A program made the translations under genes and the position numbers. A DNA stretch of 64,000 bases from Chthoniobacterales bacterium (GTDB lineage Bacteria > Verrucomicrobiota > Verrucomicrobiia > Chthoniobacterales > Terrimicrobiaceae): contig JACSRU010000095.1 in assembly GCA_014879575.1 (NCBI GenBank), forward strand, positions 18,968-82,967, read 5' to 3'. The notes beneath the pieces are model-generated. The model was not told where the DNA came from, ran no database searches, and was given only the letters and a program-made list of their open reading frames with translations. Shown here piece after piece: positions 53,101-61,066 of this stretch. Positions within the stretch are counted from its first letter, which is position 1; each line of letters opens with the position of its first letter.

Positions 53101-53319
53101 ACCCGACTTCGGCCCGTGATGATGACCGCGATGGTGGCGAGCCTGGGATTCCTCCCGATGGCGCTTGGCCACGGAGCGGGCGCGGAAGTGCAGCGGCCAC
53201 TTGCCACCGTTGTTATCGGCGGAATCATCAGCTCCACGTTTCTCACGCTCGTCTTGCTCCCGATTCTCTACCAGTTCTTCGAGACCCACTTCGGGGGCCG
53301 CAAATCCAAGGAATCCTAA
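50164..53319 (+). CDS. czcA: CzcA-type divalent-cation RND efflux pump
   Basis: A 1051-aa inner-membrane proton antiporter starting MIEKIIEFSMRQRVFVLL. The TM4 motif DFGLIIDGAVVMVEN is the HME signature for Zn/Co/Cd exporters, unlike the GGIAI form in the cusA of this window. Also visible: LPIDAVPDITNIQVQINT, LVTYPLEMEMFGIPNM and C-terminal GVAVLNGLMMVSYYNQLREAG. Length is normal. Between czcB (3-nt gap) and a second TolC-like gene (3-nt gap), so all are one transcript. Confidence 0.93.
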   Translation: MIEKIIEFSMRQRVFVLLGAVALLAAGLWSATRLPIDAVPDITNIQVQINTEVKGLAPEEIEKLVTYPLEMEMFGIPNMTELRSLSKFGLSQVTLVFEEGTDIFRARQLVSERLQNAVDDLPSGVSPKLAPITTGLGEIYYYVVDYAPGYEGPDKPKSRAEQLMELKLIHDFVVKPQLRSVPGIAEVNASGGFEKQIVILPKPEKLLASGVTFKELSDTIGENVENAGGSVIQLGGEQIAIRANGRVQSAEEIGNLPVKFRAGAEPLRVKNLADVEIGKNIRTGSATYNGHEAVLGAALMLAGENSRIIAQRVDERMKEIRAKLPPGVEITTVYDRTTLVDSTIATVEKNLFEGAILVVVVLLFLLGNWRAALIVSAAIPLSFLFAITGMVETKLSGNLMSLGAVDFGLIIDGAVVMVENIVRRLGLRQHELGRTLNTAERLHTVRDAAKEVGRPMFFGVLIITIVYIPLLSLVGVEGKMFKPMALTVIYALVGALILTLTLMPVLCSYFLRGKISEKDNFAIKFLKAIYEPTLRLALRFRLLFVSGAVALFVISLLLFGRLGAEFIPQLDEGSFAAHMIRTTSIGLDASVAMQERTEQVLKEKFPGVAYTFSRIGTAEVATDPMGVNVADTYIFYKPLDEWPKIDGKAVTKDDLANRMSAELGMQVPGQAYLFSQPIEMRFNEILEGTRADIAVKVFGDDYAEIEKIAGEVREILEKVPGAADVEFDALGKAPLLEVTPNREAMAKYNVHADEINQAVENAMAGGEPGVIIDGNRRYPIIVRMPETLRAKVEEMKKLPLRTSEGGLVTLGQVADFTVDEKVNSIAREMGQRRAAIMVNLRGRDVESFVLEAQKNVAEMVKLPAGYTVEFGGQFKNLQEARARLTIIVPVALLIIFLLIFMAFGSLRQALLIYTGIPLAVTGGIFALWLRGMPFSISAGVGFIALSGVAVLNGLMMVSYYNQLREAGKSLLDSVIEGSLTRLRPVMMTAMVASLGFLPMALGHGAGAEVQRPLATVVIGGIISSTFLTLVLLPILYQFFETHFGGRKSKES

Positions 53320-53322
53320 ATC

Positions 53323-54447
53323 ATGAAAAAACTTATTTTCCTGTTCGCCTTCACGGTTGCTCCCGCATTCGCGGAAGAACCGGCATTCACGCCCGAGCAA
53401 CTTGTGAACATCGCCATTTCCGACAACCCGGAACTGCAATTCTACGAAAAACAGGTCGCTGCATTGCCGAAGCCCGTGCAGTCGGCAGCCCCGGAAATCG
53501 CACAGCCCCTCGATTTCCCGTCACGTCAGGCATTCCGCCGCTCCGTGTTGAATCTCGATACGGACCTTGCGCGTCTTTATCTCCCGGAATTCCGCTTCGT
53601 TCTCGCGAGTGAAGTGCGGCTCAAGGCAATGGAATACCAAGCGGCGACCGAATCAGCGGCGACGGCGAAAGACCTTGCCAGCCGCATTACCGCGCTCGTC
53701 AAGATGCTGGAAGAAAGGCCCGCCGCTGGCGTGGAATCGCTCATCGAGCGCCGGATTCTTGAGGGGGCCGCGCTTCCCTTCCTTCGCACGGCTGCGGAAT
53801 CGTCCATGCGTGCAAAGCTGCTTCGCACGGAACTAAACGGTCTAATCGGAAAAAAGCCTGACACGGCATTGGTCGTGACTGGCAGCAGCGTGTTGCCACC
53901 GCAAAGCACCGCGCAAAATTCCACGGCTCCGCTTATTTTGAAAATTCGGGAAGCGGAAATCGCCCGAGGGCTGACCGGTCTCGACGCCGCCAGCGAAGTC
54001 GAATCCTTCGCAATCGGAGGATGGTTCACCCGCGAGGGGCTTGGCGCATCGGAAGCGTTCGAGGGAGTTACCCGGCCCGGTCCGACTTCCGGGGCCACCG
54101 TGAAGCAGACCAGCGAGCGCCTGATTGATGACGCCCGCCGAAAGATGGCCCGAGAAACAGCGCAGCGGCAGGCCGCCGTCGATGCGGCGCGTGAGGTGGT
54201 AAATGCGATTCCGCCCAAGCTCATCGAAAATCTGCAATCGGCCTCCGACCTTGCGGAACGCCAATACCGAGTAGGCGCGCTCGGCGTCAATCTGCTTATC
54301 GAGATTCATCGCGAATACCTCGATGCCTTGGAAGCCCGCAACGAAGCAGCCATCCAAGCATGGCGCAATGCGCTCGATCTTGAGTTCCTTTCACTGTCTG
54401 CAAGCGGCCAGCCCAACGGAAAAATCACCGTTGATCCTAAGCAATGA
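53323..54447 (+). CDS. Divergent TolC-like outer-membrane protein
   Basis: 374 aa with signal peptide MKKLIFLFAFTVAPAFA. Helical repeats resemble the TolC fold (FTPEQLVNIAISDNPELQFYEK; later LAERQYRVGALGVNLLIEIHREYLDALEARNEA, the usual C-terminal TolC segment). The central beta-barrel elements are poor and the protein is shorter than CzcC. It directly follows czcA, giving this operon two outer-membrane candidates. It may be an accessory or specialised channel. Confidence 0.68.
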   Translation: MKKLIFLFAFTVAPAFAEEPAFTPEQLVNIAISDNPELQFYEKQVAALPKPVQSAAPEIAQPLDFPSRQAFRRSVLNLDTDLARLYLPEFRFVLASEVRLKAMEYQAATESAATAKDLASRITALVKMLEERPAAGVESLIERRILEGAALPFLRTAAESSMRAKLLRTELNGLIGKKPDTALVVTGSSVLPPQSTAQNSTAPLILKIREAEIARGLTGLDAASEVESFAIGGWFTREGLGASEAFEGVTRPGPTSGATVKQTSERLIDDARRKMARETAQRQAAVDAAREVVNAIPPKLIENLQSASDLAERQYRVGALGVNLLIEIHREYLDALEARNEAAIQAWRNALDLEFLSLSASGQPNGKITVDPKQ

Positions 54448-55016
54448 AAGTCGCGATAGCAGCCAATTCAATCGGATATACCGCTGGCGGCGTGTCGGCG
54501 GCTTCCCGCGGTTTGGGGCGAATTTTGCTCTCGCGGGCGGCCTTGGTGACGATTGCCGGACTACTGATTTACAGCGGCTCGGAATTAGCATTCGATCCCC
54601 CACGCGACTTTTTCAACTTCATCGCGCATCACTTCGTGCATGTAGCGGTAATCGGTTTGGGAGCGTGGCTAGCCTGCTGGCTTGCATTGAGAAAGAACGT
54701 CCTCATTCCGGTTGAAGCCATCGCTCGTTACCTATCTCGGTTCCGGCATGGCAGAATCGAGCGACTCGTCTGTGAAACGAAGGCGACCGAAATAGAGGCA
54801 ATCATCACGGGCATTAACCAGCTCGCGGAGCGATTGAAAGCCACATCACCCGATGACCTGAATGCCGCACTGACAGCGGTGCAGGAGCTACGAGTTCATT
54901 TGAACCGAGTTTCGGCTACCGACCCGGAAACCAAAGTTCCGGTTATGCGTGCTCTGACCCGGTTGGAATCCTCGCTTCTGCTTCTGCTCTGCAAAGAGCC
55001 CCCTACGAAAGAATAA
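54444..55016 (+). CDS. Two-TM membrane protein with HAMP-like segment
   Basis: 190 aa. TM1 about 25-48 (GRILLSRAALVTIAGLLIYSG) and TM2 about 62-85. A HAMP-like linker follows (VLIPVEAIARYLSRFRHGRIERL, with the typical P-x-E near its start and a second amphipathic helix ITGINQLAERL), then a helical tail. There is no kinase or cyclase output domain, so it could be a receptor half of a signalling complex with the SpoIIAA-like protein downstream. ATGA overlap with the preceding gene. Confidence 0.6.
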   Translation: MKVAIAANSIGYTAGGVSAASRGLGRILLSRAALVTIAGLLIYSGSELAFDPPRDFFNFIAHHFVHVAVIGLGAWLACWLALRKNVLIPVEAIARYLSRFRHGRIERLVCETKATEIEAIITGINQLAERLKATSPDDLNAALTAVQELRVHLNRVSATDPETKVPVMRALTRLESSLLLLLCKEPPTKE

Positions 55017-55022
55017 GAAGCC

Positions 55023-55382
55023 ATGCACTCGCATTTCCCGCATCCCATCGACCGCGTGATTATCCTGCGCGTTCACAATGAACCCGATTCGGCGGACATT
55101 GAGACGGTGCGGAGCTTGTTAGAAAACCGCGTTAAAGAGTGCGGGAGTATATGGGTGCTTCTCGACGCAGATTGCTCAGAGCAGGCATTTGCCCATTGGA
55201 TTGCATCATCTTTTCAAGAATTTGGCACCGAGAGTATCGAACGGCTCGCCATTGTCGGCAAAAAGATAAAATTACCAACCGGGACTTGGAAAATGTCCGC
55301 CTCGCCGGAGGCAGTTAGGCAGTTCACGCCAGCCCAGCGGGAGCAGGCTTTACTCTGGATACAAACCGGGGGTGACGCATGA
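55023..55382 (+). CDS. SpoIIAA/STAS-like protein
   Basis: 119-aa soluble protein: VIILRVHNEPDSADIETVRSLL, IWVLLDADCSEQAFAHW, ERLAIVGKKIKL and a final helix. The alternating strand-helix pattern resembles the SpoIIAA-like (STAS-related) family; the identification is tentative. It sits between a HAMP-like membrane protein and a short membrane ORF in the metal operon. Function unknown. Confidence 0.5.
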   Translation: MHSHFPHPIDRVIILRVHNEPDSADIETVRSLLENRVKECGSIWVLLDADCSEQAFAHWIASSFQEFGTESIERLAIVGKKIKLPTGTWKMSASPEAVRQFTPAQREQALLWIQTGGDA

Positions 55383-55726
55383 CGATCTACAAATGTTTAT
55401 GGGAAGCGTGGTCCGCGCTCGCGCTTGAAACATGGCAGGTGGTCGTCGTCCTGTCATGGGGGCTGATACCGATTGTCTGTTCAATTTGGGTCTGGCGCGT
55501 TCTTAGGGCGGTGGGAACGGCGGTTCCTGCTGAACTACCTAACGAGGAAGCATCATTTGCGCTGCAATTTCGTCATCGGACTTATCTCGAAATAGGACGA
55601 GCTAACGCCTCTCGGAGAACCGTCACAATATCGAAACCACCGTGCTCTCCGCATTCGCGAAAGACTTCGGTTAACCGTAACCACGCACCCAAAGCGAAAA
55701 GATCGAGGAGAAGATATGAGCGATAA
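55379..55726 (+). pseudogene. Short membrane ORF, probably frameshifted near 55596
   Basis: The track frame gives 115 aa: a TM (VVVVLSWGLIPIVCSIWVWRVL, about 20-41), a normal middle up to RHRTYLEIG, then a basic Ser/Arg/Lys-rich tail unlike a protein domain. From 55596 the +1 frame reads DELTPLGEPSQYRNHRALRI and RERLRLTV, a much more natural helix, and runs on in frame with zntA. This suggests a one-base indel. It starts in ATGA overlap with the SpoIIAA-like gene. A programmed shift or genuine short protein cannot be excluded. Confidence 0.45.
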
Positions 55727-57890
55727 ACATCACCATCATGATTCCGAAGAAACTCAGACGGAAAATGTTAAATTGGACGGCCCCGAATATACCTTCGGCG
55801 TGTCGGGGATGGATTGCTCAGAAGAAGTTTCCGCTATCGAGCGGGCTTTGAAGCCTTTGCCCGGCGTGGTGGGAGTTCGTGCCGAAATCGTCTCGTCAAA
55901 AGTGACCGTCTATCACGACGGAAGCGCCACGCGGGAGCAAGTAGCCGCCGCAATCACGAAGGCCGGTGTTACCGTTCAGGAACCCAATCAAACAGAGTCT
56001 AGTGGAAATTGGAGGGCCTTCCTTGTCGCGGCCTCCGGTGTGGCAACGGGTATCGGGTTGATTCTGCAATGGATGGGATTCAAGGCGATCTGGCAGGCTG
56101 ATCTAGCGTTCTTCTTCGCGATTCTCGCCGGAGCCATCCTGATCTTGCCAAAAGCGTTGCGCTCTTTGCGCACCTTCACCCTCGACATCAATGTTCTCAT
56201 GGTTATCGCCGTCATTGGTGCCGTAGCTATTGGTGAGGCCGCCGAGGGGGCCGCTGTCGTCTTTCTGTTCGCCCTTTCAGAATTACTCGAGTCGTGGAGC
56301 GTGGGACGCGCCCGGCGGGCCATTCAGGCTCTCATGCAGCTTACGCCCGATACCGCGTTAGTCCGCCGCAATGACGCATGGGTTGAGGTGGACGCGCGGG
56401 AAGTTCAACTCGGTGAAATCATCTTAATCAAACCCGGTCAGAAATCCGCCGTTGATGGAGAAGTCAGCGTTGGCAATTCCGCAATGGATCAGTCGCCGAT
56501 TACCGGCGAGTCCATTCCCGTTGAAAAGAAACCGGGCGATCCGGTGTTCGCGGGAGCTATCAACGGAGAGGGATCTTTGGAGGTTTGGGTGACTAAGGCA
56601 GCGGAGAACACGACTGTTGCCCGCATCATAAAAATGGTGGAGGAGGCGCAGCAGCAGCGCGCGCCCGCCCAGCGGTTTGTTGATGCTTTCGCAAAAATCT
56701 ACACTCCCGCCGTAATGGCGATTGCCGTTGTCCTCGCCATTCTGCCACCGCTTTTCTTTGCCCAACCTTGGGACGTGTGGATTTATCGAGCCCTTGTCTT
56801 GCTTGTTATTGCGTGCCCCTGCGCCCTGGTAATCTCTACGCCGGTAAGCGTCGTGTCCGGTCTGGCTGCTATGGCCCGTGCGGGGGTTCTCATAAAAGGA
56901 GGCGCTTATTTGGAAGCTCTGGCGAGCCTGCGTGCCCTTGCGGTGGACAAAACCGGCACAATCACCGAGGGCAAACCTCGTGTCCAAGAAGTCATTCCGT
57001 GGAATGAAACTCCCGAAGAGGAAATTCTCCGCATTGCCGCTGGCCTTGATGCACAATCCACTCATCCGTTGGCACAGGCGGTTGTAACTTACGCTAAGGA
57101 GAAGGGAATCGAACCCGATGCCGCGACTGATTTCCAATCCGTCACAGGACGTGGAGCGAAGGGCACTATCGGCACTCACGCTTACTTTGTCGGCAACCAC
57201 CGGATGGCTCACGAACTCGGCGTTTGCTCGCCGGAACTCGAAGCCAAACTTTCAGAGATCGAGGCTTCCGCCCGATCCGTCGTAGTCGTTGGACACCAAC
57301 CGCACGCAGATTGCGCTGGTGAAGTGCTCGGCATCCTCGCCGTGGGCGATACCATCCGCGCAGAAGCGCGCGAGGCCATCGCCGCTATTCATTCCGCTGG
57401 CGTGAAAAAGGTTGTTATGCTCAGTGGCGACAACACCCGCACAGCACAGGCCATCGCTGGACAGGCCGGAATTGATGAAGCATACGGAGACCTTCTGCCC
57501 GATCAAAAGATTGAGAAGGTTCGCAGTCTAGCTCAGTCCCACGGCGGGGTTGGAATGATAGGCGATGGCGTAAACGACGCGCCAGCCCTCGCTGCCGCGA
57601 CGGTCGGTTTCGCGATGGGTGCGGGAGGCACCGACACTGCTATCGAGACAGCCGACGTGGCGCTCATCAAAGACGATCTTCTCATGGTCGCCAAAGCGAT
57701 TTGCATGGGCAGGCGCGTGGTTGGAGTCATCAGGTTCAACATCATCTTCTCACTCGCAGTTAAAGCCGTCTTCCTCGTTCTCGCCCTGCTTGGTGATACG
57801 TCGCTCTGGCTCGCCGTCCTTGCTGATACCGGCGCTACGCTTCTTGTGGTTGCCAATGCCCTTCGACTCCTAAGCCCCACCCGCCAATGA
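55716..57890 (+). CDS. zntA: ZntA-type Zn/Cd/Pb P1B-2 ATPase
   Basis: 724 aa from ATG 55716 with RBS AGGAG. Near the N-terminus is a His cluster (DKHHHHDSEE), then one HMA domain whose metal loop reads GMDCSEEV, with a single Cys where GMxCxxC is usual. Core motifs: ITGESIPVEKK, transport motif VIACPCALVISTP, VDKTGTITEGKP, IGDGVNDAPAL, and the TM8 Zn-class motif LADTGATLLVVANALRL. The role is export of Zn, Cd or Pb from the cytoplasm, complementing CzcCBA in the periplasm. Confidence 0.92.
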   Translation: MSDKHHHHDSEETQTENVKLDGPEYTFGVSGMDCSEEVSAIERALKPLPGVVGVRAEIVSSKVTVYHDGSATREQVAAAITKAGVTVQEPNQTESSGNWRAFLVAASGVATGIGLILQWMGFKAIWQADLAFFFAILAGAILILPKALRSLRTFTLDINVLMVIAVIGAVAIGEAAEGAAVVFLFALSELLESWSVGRARRAIQALMQLTPDTALVRRNDAWVEVDAREVQLGEIILIKPGQKSAVDGEVSVGNSAMDQSPITGESIPVEKKPGDPVFAGAINGEGSLEVWVTKAAENTTVARIIKMVEEAQQQRAPAQRFVDAFAKIYTPAVMAIAVVLAILPPLFFAQPWDVWIYRALVLLVIACPCALVISTPVSVVSGLAAMARAGVLIKGGAYLEALASLRALAVDKTGTITEGKPRVQEVIPWNETPEEEILRIAAGLDAQSTHPLAQAVVTYAKEKGIEPDAATDFQSVTGRGAKGTIGTHAYFVGNHRMAHELGVCSPELEAKLSEIEASARSVVVVGHQPHADCAGEVLGILAVGDTIRAEAREAIAAIHSAGVKKVVMLSGDNTRTAQAIAGQAGIDEAYGDLLPDQKIEKVRSLAQSHGGVGMIGDGVNDAPALAAATVGFAMGAGGTDTAIETADVALIKDDLLMVAKAICMGRRVVGVIRFNIIFSLAVKAVFLVLALLGDTSLWLAVLADTGATLLVVANALRLLSPTRQ

Positions 57891-57894
57891 CGAA

Positions 57895-58362
57895 ATGCAC
57901 CGCTCTCCCAAATATAAACGAAAAGCTTGGCGCAGGACGAAACCAACGGCCCCCGGTTTTCGTCTTCCCTGGTCGAGCAGCCTTCGCGCGTCTGACGACT
58001 CATCCGACCGTCTCACCCGCAAGGAAAGCATTGTTTTCGCAGCCATCATCATCGCTGTGCTTGTCGGGGCCTTTTTTCTTTTTAATGCCCTCACCAGTTG
58101 GGGTTCAGAACAAAAGCGGGAGGAATACCTTGAACGCCTGCGTGCCAATTATTCGCTCAGTGAAACGCAGGTCGCTGCGATTCGCAAAATTGAAGCCGAA
58201 TACCACGGCACCGGCGGGGTCTTCTTTCGACCCTCGCATAATTATGACGAGGAAACGTCCCACCGAATCACAATCAGTCAACAAATGCCTCCTGACGCGG
58301 CAGTAAGATTTCTTGCCGATCAAAAAGGCCAATCTCCAACCATCGGACGCTCACGCCATTGA
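57895..58362 (+). CDS. Single-TM small membrane protein
   Basis: 155 aa from ATG 57895, 4 nt after the zntA stop. A basic, Pro-rich N-terminus precedes a strong TM (ESIVFAAIIIAVLVGAFFLFNAL, about 44-66) and a periplasmic helix KREEYLERLRANYSLSETQVAAIRKIEAEYHG with CnrX/ZraP-like flavour (SLSETQ). It may be a small metal-sensing or heavy-metal-resistance protein. The overlapping 139-aa ORF at 57887 is a shadow. Confidence 0.55.
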   Translation: MHRSPKYKRKAWRRTKPTAPGFRLPWSSSLRASDDSSDRLTRKESIVFAAIIIAVLVGAFFLFNALTSWGSEQKREEYLERLRANYSLSETQVAAIRKIEAEYHGTGGVFFRPSHNYDEETSHRITISQQMPPDAAVRFLADQKGQSPTIGRSRH

Positions 58363-58394
58363 GTATTTTACCTAACCCTAAACAACACACATCC

Positions 58395-58859
58395 ATGAAA
58401 AAAATAATCCACTCCACACTCGCCCTGTTCCTGATCGCCTCCACGGCTTTTGCCGAAGAGGGACACGACCATAACAAAGTCATCCCCGGCCCCAAAGGGG
58501 GGAAAGTTGTCGAAGTAGAGGGCGGCCACGCTGAATTTTTTGTCCAGCCGGACAAGAAGGTGAGCATCAGCTTCTACGGGGAGGACATGAAGCCCGTCCC
58601 GCCCGCCGAGCAAGCAGTGACGGTGATCGCCGAGGCTCCCGCTGGGAAAACGAAGCTGGAATTTGATAAGACCGCAGACGGCCTTATTTCCAAGGAGGTT
58701 CTTCCAGAAGGTGACGGCTACCGCATCGTTCTGCAAATCCGCAATACAGCCGATGCCAAGCCTCAGAACTTCCGCATCGAATATCACACCGAAGTCTGCG
58801 GGAAGTGCAACCGCGCAGAATACGCCTGCGTTTGCACCGGAGACGGACACGGGCATTGA
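58395..58859 (+). CDS. Exported metal-binding protein
   Basis: 154 aa from ATG 58395, signal peptide MKKIIHSTLALFLIASTAFA. The mature protein starts EEGHDHNK, has VIPGPKGGKVVEVEGGHAEFFVQPDKKVSI and ends CGKCNRAEYACVCTGDGHGH. The GPxGGKVxExxGGHxEFxV pattern is common in small periplasmic proteins encoded beside czc operons. The His and CxxC/CxC clusters suggest Zn binding. It lies 9 bp upstream of the Fur-family gene. Confidence 0.7.
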   Translation: MKKIIHSTLALFLIASTAFAEEGHDHNKVIPGPKGGKVVEVEGGHAEFFVQPDKKVSISFYGEDMKPVPPAEQAVTVIAEAPAGKTKLEFDKTADGLISKEVLPEGDGYRIVLQIRNTADAKPQNFRIEYHTEVCGKCNRAEYACVCTGDGHGH

Positions 58860-58867
58860 CCAGTCCG

Positions 58868-59311
58868 ATGTCACCGGAGCTTGAGCGATTTATCGGAAAG
58901 CGCCCGGTGCGCCGCGCCGTCGTTGAGGCGGCGCTGGCCGCCACCGGGGTCTTTTCCGCTGAAGAACTTCATGCGTTGACCCGTCGCCGTCAGCCAACGA
59001 TTGGCCGGGCAACCATTTATCGCACACTCAGGCTCCTGTGTGACCAAGAGATTTTTCGGGAAATTCTTCTTAACAACGGAGCCCGTGTTTTCCAACGAGC
59101 CGATGAGTCCAAAACGGTTCTTTGGATATGTGAGGACTGTTCCACTATTCACCCGTATCCCACGGATGAACTTAGCGTCACCCTGTGCAAACTGGGCGAG
59201 AAGATCGGCATTAGAGCCGCCGAGGTGGCAGGCGAAATCCGGTTCCGCTGCGAGCGCATGCGTCTTCATGGAACATGCCGATTCGCGGGCAAAGCAGGCA
59301 TACACGCGTAG
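58868..59311 (+). CDS. Fur-family metalloregulator with altered regulatory site
   Basis: 147 aa from ATG 58868. The winged helix is clear (KRPVRRAVVEAALAATGVFSAEELHAL, then RATIYRTLRLLCDQEIFRE). One structural Zn site is present (WICEDCSTIH with CxxC). The HHDH motif that normally precedes it is replaced by ADESKTVLW. The C-terminal second Cys pair may be RCERMRLHGTC. It is the last gene of the czc/znt operon and probably its repressor or sensor. Zur-like rather than Fur-like from context. Confidence 0.78.
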   Translation: MSPELERFIGKRPVRRAVVEAALAATGVFSAEELHALTRRRQPTIGRATIYRTLRLLCDQEIFREILLNNGARVFQRADESKTVLWICEDCSTIHPYPTDELSVTLCKLGEKIGIRAAEVAGEIRFRCERMRLHGTCRFAGKAGIHA

Positions 59312-59877
59312 TCGTCCATCGCCAGGAATACGGTGATCGCGTGCATATTGCTTTAGTCCCCCAGAACGCTGGCGAAATGGGATCCGCCGCGTCGCCATCC
59401 AAAGGATCGCTTTGATCACCCCGGAGCCGAAGGCCGCGAAAAGGGCATGCGTTAAGCCTCGCAAGAAAGAGTCCGCCAAGTGGCAAACTGGTTTGCTTGC
59501 TGAATTTCTGCATGATGGATGATGGCATTTTCCGTCTGCGATTAATGCTCGACCGTACTCATTAGTATACCGCTCCAGAAAATTGCAAAGCCACAACGAA
59601 AATGCCGCGGTCACTTTGCCGCCTGCACCGGCCCTCTTCTGAAGAAGCCGATGAAAGCCCGCAACGAGCATGTTCGATGAATCGTCTGCCATGGAGTTCC
59701 TGCATCCCTGAGCCGCCAGAAATCCACGGGAAAGGTCCCGATGGCGGCTTCCACCGAATGCCTAATCCAGAGTCCTTTTTTATTTTTCCACCTCCTCTAA
59801 CTAACTTGAAGAGATATTGCCAAGGATGACTGGCTTTCGCCGGTGCATCTCCTGGTGCAAGCATAGGTCAGAGTGAC
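59312..59877. other. 566-bp gap without a supported gene
   Basis: Only overlapping low-quality ORFs occur on the minus strand (for example 58871-59692, which runs antisense through the Fur gene). I see no transposase motif, tRNA or clear hairpin with T run. It separates the metal cargo from the backbone block and may hold decayed sequence or promoters. Confidence 0.35.
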
Positions 59878-60330
59878 ATGAGTGAACTGATTCCTCGCTT
59901 CCCGAATAGTGCAGCAGATCCAACCGAAGATGTAACTGACGCCTGGCTCACTTTTGTGCGTGATCCCAACAGCGATCTCGGCCGGCTCCGTGAACAGATC
60001 GAAGCAATGGTGGGGCGACTCCTTTATCCGCGCACCTTGGGCGGATTTTTTGATGGCTTCTTCGAGCATATCGCTCGGGAAGCGACGTTGCTGACCTTGT
60101 CTCGATTTCTTGCCGGAAACAAAAAGTTACTCACTGCGACCGGAGCGGGAAATCGCCAAAGCGTCAACGCTCAGTTGATCCGTAGTATCTGGCTGGCCAT
60201 GCAGGTCACCATGTGGCGGACACGATCACTTACCATCCGCGGTGCCGAAACCACCCCGGGATCTCAAGAGTTGAAGTCGATCAAATCTCTCCGCCGAAAG
60301 GTTGCAGCTCTTAATCTTTCCGACGAATAG
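59878..60330 (+). CDS. Sigma-like protein lacking HTH (paralogue of the 60386 gene)
   Basis: 150 aa. DVTDAWLTFVRDPNSDLGRLREQIEAMV and HIAREATLLTLSRFLAGNK line up with TNRWIEFIQAPHDED... and DLCQEACQLLFSNLLRGN of the next gene, a region-2-like helical core of sigma-70 proteins. It has no C-terminal helix-turn-helix. It could be an anti-partner, a degenerate sigma, or the subunit of a split factor with its neighbour. Confidence 0.55.
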   Translation: MSELIPRFPNSAADPTEDVTDAWLTFVRDPNSDLGRLREQIEAMVGRLLYPRTLGGFFDGFFEHIAREATLLTLSRFLAGNKKLLTATGAGNRQSVNAQLIRSIWLAMQVTMWRTRSLTIRGAETTPGSQELKSIKSLRRKVAALNLSDE

Positions 60331-60385
60331 CCCGTGCCGTCTTTCGACGACTCGGACTCCCTCAGCGAAAACTTTCCCCGGTGTT

Positions 60386-61066
60386 ATGCCTAATGACACC
60401 GAAATTCACAGTAATGATTTTTCTGACCCGCTCACTAATCGCTGGATCGAATTTATTCAAGCTCCTCATGACGAGGATGCTCGAAACCGATTCGCCACAG
60501 AACTCAATGATCTGGTGCGGAAATTTCTCCGCCCGTCGACGCTGATTCCCCAACTGAGGAGCCTGAGCGAAGATCTCTGCCAGGAAGCCTGCCAGCTGCT
60601 TTTCTCGAATTTACTCAGGGGCAATCGATGTCTCGTTGCCGCAACCCGTGCCCGCCAGCACTCGTTGATCGCCGGGCAGCTTCGATGTTCTGTCTCGGCC
60701 GCCCTGCGGTTCGCCAAATGGAAGGTGCTCAAGAAACTCGCACGCCCTTTGGATCAACCGCAGCAGGCACAAGATCAACACGAAATAGCCAGCTGTCAGC
60801 ACCCGGCGAACTTTGCGTCACTCCGTGAACTCCCGCCTGAGGCCCAGCAAAAACTCGTCTTGGACATGCTGCATCAGGCGGTGTGCGAACTACGCCTCAA
60901 CTCCGATCATGCAGAACTCGCTCGCACCCTCCTCGAAAACGATCTGACCCAAGCCGATCTTGCTCGCTCTCTCGGCGTCTCCCGGCAGGCCGTCTCCCAG
61001 CGACTCAATCCCGTGTGGCGGTATCTCCGCCAAGCAATCAATGACCAAGAATTCCCACTCTCATGA
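60386..61066 (+). CDS. Sigma-70-like transcription factor
   Basis: 226 aa from ATG 60386 (the track start is 28 codons too early). A region-2-like core (SLSEDLCQEACQLLFSNLLRG) and a C-terminal region-4-type HTH (DLTQADLARSLGVSRQAVSQRLNPVWRYL, about 188-216). Divergent from standard ECF factors, so I treat it as sigma-like. It overlaps the next gene by ATGA. It probably controls the element's own genes. Confidence 0.6.
   Translation: MPNDTEIHSNDFSDPLTNRWIEFIQAPHDEDARNRFATELNDLVRKFLRPSTLIPQLRSLSEDLCQEACQLLFSNLLRGNRCLVAATRARQHSLIAGQLRCSVSAALRFAKWKVLKKLARPLDQPQQAQDQHEIASCQHPANFASLRELPPEAQQKLVLDMLHQAVCELRLNSDHAELARTLLENDLTQADLARSLGVSRQAVSQRLNPVWRYLRQAINDQEFPLS

Noticed and set aside
57101-57116. 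16-nt match (GAAGGGAATCGAACCC) to the tRNA-Gly T-arm, possible att site
   Set aside because: It lies inside the intact zntA frame, where it encodes a normal KGIEP segment of P-type ATPases, and the match does not extend into the acceptor end. Most likely chance.
58871-59692. 273-aa minus-strand ORF spanning the gap after the Fur-family gene
   Set aside because: About half of it is antisense to the Fur-family gene, whose motifs are convincing. The remainder has no transposase or other domain motif.
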